64,000 bases of DNA, from positions 1,240,001-1,304,000 of the forward strand of contig NZ_CP147913.1 of assembly GCF_037414475.1 (NCBI RefSeq), written 5' to 3'. The translations under genes and the position numbers were made by a program. The DNA comes from Myxococcus stipitatus (lineage in GTDB: Bacteria > Myxococcota > Myxococcia > Myxococcales > Myxococcaceae). Of the stretch, positions 24,657 through 32,431 are shown piece by piece (position 1 is the first letter of the stretch; each line of letters opens with the position of its first letter). Under the pieces are notes generated by a model that worked only from the letters and a program-made list of their open reading frames with translations, was not told the DNA's origin and ran no database searches.

Positions 24657-25553
24657 TCACCCCGTGAAGACTCGAGGCAGCGAGGTCGACGACTGGCTCC
24701 TGTCCCGCTTCAGGGGGAGATTCTTGAAATTGACGAGGATGAGAGTGTTGACGCCCTCGAACTCCTTCGGCACGGTCGCCATCAACTCGTCCTTGGTGAT
24801 GTTCTTGTTGACGGTGACCACGACGACGGGCTGGGCGTTCTTGTCCTCGCCCAGCCCCACGCGCTCGATGCCAGCCTTTGCGGCCAGTTGCTTCACGGCC
24901 GTCGCCACCGCGGACTCGAGCTTGTCGCGCAGCTTGACGTCCCCCATGGAGGACAGGTCCAGCGCCTTCACGAAGGTCCCCACCTTCTTGCCCGTGGCGA
25001 GAAGGCCGTGGGTGTTGAGCGGGGCTCCGGGGCGGGGAGACGGATTGACGGACGGCTTCTGGGAGGCGACGGACGGCTGCGACGACACCGCCTGCTGCGG
25101 AGCCACGGACTGGGCGGCCTGGGTGGACTGCGTCGCCTGGGCCTGCTCCACGCCTCGCGACTTGGAGCCGAAGATGCTCCGCGAGGGGTTCGACTGGGCC
25201 GAGGTCTGGATCTCCGCCGTCAGCCGCTGAGAGCTCGCCTCTTCCCGCGCGCTGTGCTCGGCGCGCCCGCGCTGCTGCTCGTTTCCGACGCCCGCGTTGC
25301 TCCGGTTGCGGAATTGCTCCAGTTGCTGCCAGGCATTCTCGCGCTGGCTGTCCGGCTTGTCGCCGTTGTGGCCCAGCGAGGCCGCCTCCTCGTGCAGCTT
25401 CTCGAGCTCGAGCTCATCCTCGACCTCATCGACGCGCTGTGGGGCCCCCGGGACGCCTTGATTGCGCGACGCACGCCGCTGGGGCGTGGGGCGCTGGGGG
25501 GCCCGTGTCGGGTTCGGCGGGCGGAATCCTGGGGGATGGGATACCTTGCTCAT
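24657..25553 (-). CDS. Unrecognised protein with disordered N-terminus and small C-terminal alpha/beta domain
   Basis: The 298-residue protein has no signal peptide. Residues ~1-185 are rich in Pro, Gln, Ser, Arg and Ala with predicted helix around EDELELEKLHEEA, and look disordered. Residues ~190-285 look folded: a helix (KLRDKLESAVATAVKQLAAKAG) followed by PVVVVTVNKNITKDELMAT and GVNTLILVNF, like a small alpha/beta unit. No family is recognised. ATG 25553 follows AGGAAAG; the frame back to 25751 has no support. It is divergent from a zinc-finger gene with 24 bp between starts, and lies near another signal-less protein at 25950. Confidence 0.55.
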   Translation of the reverse strand: MSKVSHPPGFRPPNPTRAPQRPTPQRRASRNQGVPGAPQRVDEVEDELELEKLHEEAASLGHNGDKPDSQRENAWQQLEQFRNRSNAGVGNEQQRGRAEHSAREEASSQRLTAEIQTSAQSNPSRSIFGSKSRGVEQAQATQSTQAAQSVAPQQAVSSQPSVASQKPSVNPSPRPGAPLNTHGLLATGKKVGTFVKALDLSSMGDVKLRDKLESAVATAVKQLAAKAGIERVGLGEDKNAQPVVVVTVNKNITKDELMATVPKEFEGVNTLILVNFKNLPLKRDRSQSSTSLPRVFTG

Positions 25554-25577
25554 GGGCGCTCTTTCCTGGCGGACTCC

Positions 25578-25808
25578 ATGGTAACCAACGAAAGCGGAAC
25601 CGAGTACGAATATGGCAGCTGCCCCTGCGCCGGGGCATACGCAAGCCGCTTCATCGAAGTCGAGATGGAGGTTTCCGGACGCAATGTGGTCGTCTCTGCA
25701 ATCCCACAAGGAGAATGCCCACAGTGTAGTTCCCAGGTCTACAAGCTCCAAGTCATCGAGCGCCTCGAGACGCTGATGCGGCCCGACAAGCCCAACGAGC
25801 GCCCCTGA
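25578..25808 (+). CDS. Small zinc-finger protein (YgiT/MqsA-like N-terminal finger)
   Basis: The 76-residue protein carries CPC near residue 15 and CPQC near residue 52, separated by SRFIEVEMEVSGRNVVVSAI. This resembles the YgiT-type zinc finger of MqsA-like proteins, where paired cysteines flank two beta strands. It lacks the MqsA C-terminal HTH. It could be a stand-alone metal-binding regulator. ATG 25578 has no good ribosome-binding site. It diverges from the gene at 24657-25553 with only 24 bp between start codons, so the two promoters must overlap and one protein may regulate the other. Confidence 0.55.
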   Translation: MVTNESGTEYEYGSCPCAGAYASRFIEVEMEVSGRNVVVSAIPQGECPQCSSQVYKLQVIERLETLMRPDKPNERP

Positions 25809-25949
25809 GCCACTGTCGCTTAACTGACAGTTCGGGCTCCGCTCCCGGGGTCAATCGCGGATTTCGTGGAAACTTCGTAGCCTCCAGACAGATCACCCTG
25901 GTGACGCGGAGTGCAGTCCGCCTCGCAGTCCTCCTGTCTGGAGCCTTCG

Positions 25950-27590
25950 ATGATTGTCGGCAACAAGCCCCCTCCGAGCATCAACAACTACAAGCACGTC
26001 GAGACGCCAGAGCTGGCGGAACAGCGCAAGGCGCTGGACGACGAGCTCAACGCCAAGCTCACGGACACGGCCAACAACGCAGGGGCCCAGAAGTACGAGC
26101 AGCTCCAGGCGAAGCGCTACACGGACGGGCCCGCGAGTCCCGCCACGCTCGCGTTCAGCGTGAAGCAGACGCTGGACGAGGTGAAGTCCGGCAAGAAGCC
26201 CTCTGAACAGGACATCAAGGCCCTCACGGTCGCCCATCAGGCGCTGACCGACCTGGCCAGCCAGCCCGCGCCCACGAACCTGACCCAGGCGCAGGCCACG
26301 GCCGAGAAGACGAAGACCATCCTGGAGCATGCCAAGGCCAGCCTCTCCGACCCCAAGGGCGCCGCAAAGGGCAAGGCGACCTCCAGCAACGCCCCCAATC
26401 CCGGGGCGCGCCTGGACCATACGCTGAAGACCGTCAATCACACGCTCGGCCGGCTCGAGGAGCAGAAGACGGACCCCGTCAAGCACCTCAACGGCGTCAG
26501 CACGGTCATCGCCAATGCCTACCGGGACCACTCGGCCAAGAACTCCTACGAGTTCATGGTGAATGGGAAGGACTCCCCACACCGCACCCCGGAACAGATG
26601 GCGGCCTACTCCACCAAGGCCTCCAATGCCAACGCCCTCTGGGGGCACCCTTCCGTGAAGTCCGCCGACAACACGGACACGGGCATGGACTTCATCCGCA
26701 ACCTCTCGCAGGAGAACATCAAGCGGCTGGAGAATGAGATCAAGGCCTCCGGCCCCTTGAAGCCCCACGAGAAGGAAATCCTCCACAGCTTCATGACGTG
26801 TGACTTCGTCATGTCGCACAGCACGACCCCTGAGGGGCGGGAGGCCATCGAGAACTCCGGCAAGGTGCTGTCCAAGGTCCGCATCGAGAACCTCGCCACG
26901 AACCCGGCGGAGGTCCACAACAACACGCCCAAGTCGGACGAGCAGCTGCTGCGCAACAACGACTTCGTGTTCTTCCGGTTCGAGGCGGGCAGCGCCTCCG
27001 ATTCCAAGACGCGCTACGGCTCGGAGACCTTGCGTTACAACGCCAATGACACACAGCTGTTCCAGCGCGGTTGGATTACGATGGAGGACCAGCTCACGCC
27101 CAAGGTCCTGGAGGCGCTCAAGCGGGATGACGGGCAGCCGGTGCGCAAGGGCGGCTTCGTGCAGGACCCCAAGAACGAGGTCTTCGCCGCGAGCGCTTCG
27201 GCGACCACGACGGGCGCGCCGTCCACGAACAAGGTCGTGCGCGAGTACCAGCTCTCCAAGAAGAAGAGCATGGACGGCGATGACATGTTCAAGCTGAAGA
27301 TGGACCACCACACGCACCATCAGGTCTTCTACGGACCCGATATCCGCCAGGGCGTGGGGCTGTCCGTGGTCGCCGAGCTCCGGCGCATCCAGGACCCCAA
27401 GTACAACAAGGAGCTGGGCGTCGAGGGCTCGAAGACGGTCAAGGAGTTCTTCCACATCGCGAAGCCAGGCGCCAAGCCCGTCACGGACGAGATGGCCCAG
27501 AAGCTGTTGAAGACCCTCTTCCGCCCCGAGGCCAAGCTCCCGGGCCAGGTGTTCCTCGACGGCAAGTCCGAGTTCGTCTCCAAGACGTAG
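25950..27590 (+). CDS. Unrecognised 546-residue protein, possible effector
   Basis: There is no signal peptide. Residues ~1-180 are helical and polar with repeated short helices. Residues ~185-546 look folded. A segment reading FVMSHSTTPEGREAIENSG followed by KVLSK, NNDFVFFRFEAG, RYGSETLRY and VFYGPDIRQG recalls the H-x-T...I...G-x-L...FVFF pattern at the start of ADP-ribosyltransferase-fold toxins. This is a visual resemblance only. A HHTHH cluster (~452) is also notable. ATG 25950 follows CTGGAG by 6 nt. It stands alone with its own hairpin terminator. It could be a contact- or injection-delivered effector, but no secretion genes are in the window. Confidence 0.5.
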   Translation: MIVGNKPPPSINNYKHVETPELAEQRKALDDELNAKLTDTANNAGAQKYEQLQAKRYTDGPASPATLAFSVKQTLDEVKSGKKPSEQDIKALTVAHQALTDLASQPAPTNLTQAQATAEKTKTILEHAKASLSDPKGAAKGKATSSNAPNPGARLDHTLKTVNHTLGRLEEQKTDPVKHLNGVSTVIANAYRDHSAKNSYEFMVNGKDSPHRTPEQMAAYSTKASNANALWGHPSVKSADNTDTGMDFIRNLSQENIKRLENEIKASGPLKPHEKEILHSFMTCDFVMSHSTTPEGREAIENSGKVLSKVRIENLATNPAEVHNNTPKSDEQLLRNNDFVFFRFEAGSASDSKTRYGSETLRYNANDTQLFQRGWITMEDQLTPKVLEALKRDDGQPVRKGGFVQDPKNEVFAASASATTTGAPSTNKVVREYQLSKKKSMDGDDMFKLKMDHHTHHQVFYGPDIRQGVGLSVVAELRRIQDPKYNKELGVEGSKTVKEFFHIAKPGAKPVTDEMAQKLLKTLFRPEAKLPGQVFLDGKSEFVSKT

Positions 27591-27620
27591 CGACCCGAGA
27601 GGTCCAGCAGTCCGCGCTCA

Positions 27621-27653
27621 CCGGGCGCGCCGCGAAACATCCGGCGCGCCCGG
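27621..27653. terminator. Hairpin between convergent genes
   Basis: A perfect 12-bp stem (27621-27632 with 27642-27653) closes a 9-nt loop between the 25950 gene and the PAF-acetylhydrolase-like gene. Confidence 0.75.
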
Positions 27654-27668
27654 CCATCCCCATGAGAC

Positions 27669-29252
27669 TCAGCGGGCGTACACCGTGAGGTCGACCTCCG
27701 GGAAGTCGGAGCTGTTTCCATCCAGCAGCGGCGAGGGCTTCGCGCGCAGGTGCTTGTCGAAGAACGCGAGCGGATAGACGCTCGACACGACGAACCCGCG
27801 GACCCCGTCAATGGGCCCGAGGTCCACCGACGCCGGGTCGAAGTCCGGAGCAAGCGCGAGCACGAGCGGCAGGAGGAGCTGGACGTCGCCGAAGTTGGCG
27901 TGCCCCGCGCCCGCGATGCGCGCCCAGTAGCCTGGCCCCTTCAGGTTCTGGCTGAAGGTCACCCAGGTCGGGTCATTCTCGTCACGCCCCGCGCCCAGCA
28001 TGAGGAAGGGGACCGTGGCGCCCGCCGCGGGCTGCCCGAAGAACGTCCCATCCATGTTGATGCCCGCCTTGAAGCGCGCGTCCACCCGGCATGCCTCGCC
28101 CGACGTCGAGCCTCCGAACGAATGGCCGAACATGCCCACCCGCTCCAGGTCCAACCGGCCGGTGAGCCGCCCCTGGGGGTCATTCGTGTTCAACGCCGTG
28201 AGCTGGTCCAACACGAACCGCGCGTCCGCCGTCCACGCGTCCTGAATCTTGCGATTCAAGGCCTCGTCCTCCGCCACCTGCACCGTCTGTGGCAGCTTGC
28301 GCCCATCCGGGAACGCCACCGGGGCGCTGTAGGTGTGCGCCATCGCCGCCACCACGTAGCCCTGGCTCGCCAGCTCCTCCGCCACCGCCGAGTAGAGCGT
28401 GCGGCTCATGCCGTAGCCCGGCGAGAAGAGCACGACAGGGAAGCGCTCCCGCCCCGGCGCCATCGCGGCATCCTGGAAGGAGTTCGTGAAGACCAACCCG
28501 AAGGCCGCCGTGGGCAGCTCCAGCGAATCGGCGATGAACTCCGCTTCGTGGAGCTGGAGGAAGTAGGGAGCGGGCTGCGCCCCCGCGGGCACACTCGCCG
28601 GGTACCACACGCGCACCATCACCTCGCGCTTGTCCCCCGCCGCCTCGGTGAAGATTTCGTCGCGGCCCGTGTCCGTCCAGGCGCGCTCGAACGTGCCCAC
28701 CTTGTAGGGCCCCTTGGGCGCGGGAAGGACGGCCTTCGGCGCCCGGCTGTCCGACAGGCTGTCCCGCCCGACGAAGTTCCCCTTCTGCTTCGTCCTCGCG
28801 CGCAGCCGCACCATGCTGGAGTCCGCGGTGAGCACCTTCTGCCGCGTCAGCTCCGCCACCGGGAACGCGAGGATGGCATCCAGGCGGCCATCTCCATCGA
28901 CGTCCTTCGCGGCACGCGCTTCCTTCGCACCGACCCAGACCTTGCCCAGGCTGTCTCCGAGCTGCGACGCCCGCGCGTCGATCAACTTCGCGTCGAAGAC
29001 CTCGCTCCCTAGCACCGCCACCTCGAGCAGCTCCGTGGCCGCCACGTCCAGCCGGTTGGGATAGGTCCCCGGCAGGACGTCCATGGCGACCGCGGGAGAG
29101 TTCTCGTCCGGAGGCCAGATGACGGGGCGCTCGTCGTCATCGCCGCACGCCTGCAGGAGCGACATGCCCACGCACAACACGAGCGCGGCTCCCTTCCGAG
29201 GGAATGACAAGAGTCGAGACAAGGGAATGGCCGAGATACCGCGTGAAGACAT
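27669..29252 (-). CDS. PAF-acetylhydrolase-like alpha/beta hydrolase lipoprotein
   Basis: The 527-residue lipoprotein has a long basic n-region, a hydrophobic core (GAALVLCVGMSLLQAC, Cys ~36) and an acidic linker. A beta domain (~60-175) containing a DVDGDGRLD calcium-loop-like segment precedes an alpha/beta hydrolase domain (~185-527). That domain has VMVRVWYPAS, VVLFSPGYG (oxyanion), Ser in GHSFGGS and a late His in GAGHANFGD, the pattern of platelet-activating-factor acetylhydrolase/dienelactone-like lipases. It probably cleaves short or oxidised acyl esters from lipids at the cell surface. ATG 29252 follows GGAAGGA. Confidence 0.75.
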   Translation of the reverse strand: MSSRGISAIPLSRLLSFPRKGAALVLCVGMSLLQACGDDDERPVIWPPDENSPAVAMDVLPGTYPNRLDVAATELLEVAVLGSEVFDAKLIDARASQLGDSLGKVWVGAKEARAAKDVDGDGRLDAILAFPVAELTRQKVLTADSSMVRLRARTKQKGNFVGRDSLSDSRAPKAVLPAPKGPYKVGTFERAWTDTGRDEIFTEAAGDKREVMVRVWYPASVPAGAQPAPYFLQLHEAEFIADSLELPTAAFGLVFTNSFQDAAMAPGRERFPVVLFSPGYGMSRTLYSAVAEELASQGYVVAAMAHTYSAPVAFPDGRKLPQTVQVAEDEALNRKIQDAWTADARFVLDQLTALNTNDPQGRLTGRLDLERVGMFGHSFGGSTSGEACRVDARFKAGINMDGTFFGQPAAGATVPFLMLGAGRDENDPTWVTFSQNLKGPGYWARIAGAGHANFGDVQLLLPLVLALAPDFDPASVDLGPIDGVRGFVVSSVYPLAFFDKHLRAKPSPLLDGNSSDFPEVDLTVYAR

Positions 29253-29306
29253 ACGTGTTCCTTCCAATGGATGAGGGATTGCTCGCTCCGGCGCCGCGCC
29301 GGGGCG

Positions 29307-29627
29307 TCACTGCTCGAAGGGAGGTGCCAGCCAGAAATCGCAGGGGTGCTCGGCCGAGAAGTCGACGGGCTTGATGCCCCCGGTCCCTGGCACGAGCGAC
29401 TGCGTGTACGGCCGGGACGGCTCATACGGCGGCCTGCCCTGGAAGACCCGGACCGAATGAGTCACCGAGCCCCTCACGGGGCCACTCCGGGTCACCACCC
29501 GCGCGGGGTCCACGGGCGGGTCATCGTCCTCACACGCCGACAGCGTGCTCAGCAGGCCACTCAAGGTCAGGCGCTGAACGGCGCGGACTTCCGGAGAGAG
29601 GAGACTGCGACGTCGGAGAAAAGTCAC
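29307..29627 (-). pseudogene. Carboxylesterase (type B) lipoprotein remnant with the centre deleted
   Basis: The 106-codon frame starts at GTG 29627 with a lipoprotein signal (RLTLSGLLSTLSAC) and VVTRSGPVRGSVTHSVRVFQG, the N-terminal hallmark of type B carboxylesterases. It then jumps to SAEHPCDFWLAPPFEQ, like the last residues of the same family (the CDFW motif). The ~400 central residues with the catalytic triad are missing, so the product cannot be an esterase. No ribosome-binding site is evident. It is 54 bp upstream of the PAF-acetylhydrolase-like gene on the same strand. Confidence 0.6.
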
Positions 29628-29839
29628 AGGTGTCTGCTTTCGGGACGACTCGGCCCCCGGCCCGGCCACGCAACACAACGCAAGGCGCGCGGACGTCCTG
29701 TCCGCGCACCCCACGAAGCGCCGCGCCTGGAACACCGGTGCCCATCAAAACTGTCACCCGGAAAGGAAGACCGCGCATCCCCGCCTTCGCGAGTCCAAGG
29801 AGACTCACGCTCTCTCAAGAAGAGAGACTCGAGCCGCGC

Positions 29840-30304
29840 TCAGGACAGCAGGTCGAGGTCGACGAGGCAGTGCTGGGTTGCAACCCGTCCCGGCTCGAAG
29901 CGTGTCTCGATGGCGCGCTTCATCGCCTCATAGGACCGCAGGTTGAGGTGGGGGGACTCCTCGCGCAGGCAGATCTGCTCGAACACGAACTCCGGAGTTG
30001 CGTCCTCTGCCCTGGGAGGTGTCAGTTTCTTGAAGGAGAACCTCTCGCCCTCGCGCGACTGGATGAAGTCGAGGGGCGTCAGGGCACCCAGGCTGGTGAA
30101 GGTGATGCAGCCGTTCGCGACACAGGAGACGATGGAGGACGCGTTGTCGGCCATGCCTTTCTCATCCTCCTTGTAGGCGTACTTGCCGGACGTCCTGTTG
30201 AGCTGGTCCAACCGCTTCTTGTTCGGGTTGGCAGTCTTCTTCTTCTCCTGACGGAGCCGCTCAATCCAGAAGGAGGACGCCAGGAAACCCCGGGAAGCGA
30301 AGTG
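29840..30304 (-). pseudogene. Unrecognised open frame, probably 5'-truncated
   Basis: The frame is open from 30304 (after a TGA) to 29840. Its first 31 codons read as protein (RGFLASSFWIERLRQEKKK) but contain no ATG or GTG; the first start candidates are TTG 30211 and ATG 30154. The lysine-rich helix, a GKYAYKEDEKG stretch and a C-terminal FVFEQICLREESPHLNL segment match nothing I recognise. The likeliest reading is the 3' part of a gene whose 5' end has been lost. It could also be a short real gene starting at ATG 30154. Confidence 0.4.
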
Positions 30305-30433
30305 TCACCCTCATGGTGGACCCAGCGTCTTACAACGCAATGAAACCCCTGAAACCGGTCACCGCGTTACGGGTGTGACACGGCGCGTGGACGCGGCGCG
30401 CCGGGTCGTCTCTCCACTCGGGTCCACGGGACG

Positions 30434-31441
30434 TCACTGGATGCGGCGGAGGACCTCATCCAAGGCGTTGTCCGCGGGGACCTGGATGTGAGGCTTGACG
30501 CCCACCTGCTCCCAGTCCTCGCCCGTGTCCGGGTCCACGGTGCGGCCCACAGGGAGGACCACGCCCAGCTCATCCCCCATGCTCTGGAGACACGAGAAGT
30601 GATTGGCACCTCCCGTCGTCTCCCCCACGAGGGTGGCGCGGCCCGTGCGCTTGAGCGCCAACGCCAGATGCTCCGCGGCGGAGGCCGTCCGCTTCGACGT
30701 CAGATAGAAGACCTGGGCGTCGAACAGGCCCGGCTCGTCTGCCTTTGGGAAGGACACATGCTCCAGGCGGCGGATGCCCTCCGGGCCCTCTTTCTGCCGC
30801 AGCGTGGCGTCCGGCGGAGGGAAGCAATTGAGCTCCAGGTTCCGCGTGGGCGTGTCCATGTAGACCATCACCGTCTCCTCGCCGAAGAGATAGGAGAACA
30901 GGACGTTCATCTCCCGGGGCCCACCTCCACCGTGTGTCCGCGCGTCGATGATGAGCGTCCGGGCCGACGCATGCTCCTTGAGGAACCGCTCCACCGCCTG
31001 GACCGTGTCGGGGTCGCCCGGGAAGCCATGGAAGCGGATATAGGCCACGCCCTCCGACAGCCACCGGGCTTCCGAGATGGGCGGAGGCCTGGGAGGCCCC
31101 CCACCGGGCCCGCCCGGCCCCCCGCTGGTGACAATGACTCGCAGGTGCCCATCCGCGGCGGCCGCCTGGAGGTCCGACGTCAATCGGGTGGCCAGCTCGG
31201 CCCGGTCCGTGACATCCCGATAGACGCCTTGAGAGAGATTGTTCCGCAGCAGGGTGGCGTACCGCTGGCCGACGTCTTGGTAGAGATAATGCGACTCCAA
31301 CATCGTCGCGAGGTGTCCAATGGGCTGCGCGAAGACTCCGGGCTCAATGGGTGGCGCCGAGCCCTCCTCGGCGTCGTGGCAACCCACTCCAACGAAACCA
31401 CCCAACCACAGTGCAAGTGACAGCAATATCCTGGCTCTCAT
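30434..31441 (-). CDS. S41 family (tail-specific/C-terminal-processing) peptidase lipoprotein
   Basis: The 335-residue protein starts at ATG 31441 with AGGAG upstream and a lipoprotein signal (ILLSLALWLGGFVGVGC, Cys ~21). An N-terminal helical domain (HLATMLESHYLYQDVGQRY) is followed by the S41 core: GVAYIRFHGFPG, TLIIDARTHGGGGP, FYLTSKRTASAAEHLALALK with the probable nucleophile Ser, and TLVGETTGGAN. It resembles the short IRBP-like S41 peptidases without a PDZ domain. A Gly/Pro-rich loop near residue 110 is unusual. It probably degrades peptides at the cell envelope. The frame stays open for 112 codons upstream but that part is not convincingly coding. Confidence 0.8.
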   Translation of the reverse strand: MRARILLSLALWLGGFVGVGCHDAEEGSAPPIEPGVFAQPIGHLATMLESHYLYQDVGQRYATLLRNNLSQGVYRDVTDRAELATRLTSDLQAAAADGHLRVIVTSGGPGGPGGGPPRPPPISEARWLSEGVAYIRFHGFPGDPDTVQAVERFLKEHASARTLIIDARTHGGGGPREMNVLFSYLFGEETVMVYMDTPTRNLELNCFPPPDATLRQKEGPEGIRRLEHVSFPKADEPGLFDAQVFYLTSKRTASAAEHLALALKRTGRATLVGETTGGANHFSCLQSMGDELGVVLPVGRTVDPDTGEDWEQVGVKPHIQVPADNALDEVLRRIQ

Positions 31442-31984
31442 CGTGAAGACTCCTTGAACACAGGTGAAGAACGAATTCAGAGTGCGCTGAGGAAGGGAAG
31501 CGCGACCGCCCTCGGCGCGGAGGCGGAGGGCATCCATTTGAGGGAGGAGGAGGTCCTCCGTCTGGACTGGCGGGTCCGCCATCTCGACACCGAGCCCCGC
31601 CGGAAGCATGGCGGTGAGACAGAGGAGCCCCGCCACCACCACGGCATGGTGAGTCGGTCCATCCTCAAACCGCCGCGTCTGTCTCCCAACCACGAATCTC
31701 CGCACGACGTTCAAAGCCGCAGGCGGACGCCCACTCATTCTGGTTTCCTCACGAACACCCTCACGGCGAGGCTCCACCCATGACGCGCCAGGCGTCTGTC
31801 ATGGGTTCGGCTCCCGGGCTCGCCGCGTGTCCCTGGAGGACGCTCGACGCGTGCGAGCGGCATACACGCGTGTCGACTTTCTCGAATCCCCGGCGCATCG
31901 CGGCCCCACGCCGCCACGGGGCGTGGACCTCCGTGTTCTCCCGGAAGTAGAAACGGCCCGCCTTCCCGAGCCTCAAGGAGTCAC
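31442..31984. other. 543-bp region without a recognisable gene
   Basis: It lies between divergent starts (S41 peptidase at 31441, DUF488 gene at 31985). The minus strand is open in the S41 frame up to 31777 and includes a hydrophobic stretch around VVVAGLLCLTAMLPAG, but it has no family match and a lipoprotein signal follows it, so it is not part of the S41 protein. It may hold a decayed gene plus two promoters. No strong hairpin or repeat was seen. Confidence 0.4.
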
Positions 31985-32371
31985 ATGACTGTCCGCATCG
32001 TCCGCCTGGGCACTCCGCGCACGGCCCATGAGGGGTTGCGTATCGGCACCGTGCGCCGTCCACCTCGCGGTGTCCCCGCGGCGCGCTTCGCCTCCGAGGA
32101 TTGGTACGACGTCTGGTACCCCGACCTCGCGCCCAGCCCGGAGGTGGTGAAGCTGGGACAGCAGGCGAACACCGAGCGGGACTGGGCGGTGTTCGCCAGG
32201 AAGTACCGCGCGGAGATGGCGGAGCCTCATGCCAGCCGAACGCTCGCTCTGCTCGCGGCGCTCTCCCAGACGGCGGACTTCTCCGTGGGCTGTTATTGCG
32301 AGAGCGAGGCGCGCTGCCATCGCTCGGTGTTGCGCGAGCTGTTCGCGGAGCGCGGAGCCCGGATGGAGTGA
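31985..32371 (+). CDS. DUF488 family protein
   Basis: The 128-residue cytoplasmic protein matches DUF488: it has VRIVRLGTPRT at the start, WYDVWYPDLAPS in the middle and the characteristic VGCYCESEARCHRSVLRELF near the C-terminus. The CxC...CH cluster could bind metal or be redox-active. Function is unknown. ATG 31985 follows AAGGAG by 5 nt. Confidence 0.85.
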   Translation: MTVRIVRLGTPRTAHEGLRIGTVRRPPRGVPAARFASEDWYDVWYPDLAPSPEVVKLGQQANTERDWAVFARKYRAEMAEPHASRTLALLAALSQTADFSVGCYCESEARCHRSVLRELFAERGARME

Positions 32372-32431
32372 CACTCTGGGGAACAGGACGCTGGGAGCGC
32401 GCATTGGAGGGCGCTAGCGTCGAGTCCTTCC

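Noticed and set aside
24402..25577. Extension of the small zinc-finger protein into a 468-codon gene.
   Set aside because: The upstream part is the reverse of the 24657-25553 gene and reads as Arg/Leu/Gly-rich shadow sequence.
31442..31777. N-terminal extension of the S41 peptidase (112 codons).
   Set aside because: A good ribosome-binding site and a complete lipoprotein signal at 31441 would be buried by it; no family member has such an extension.
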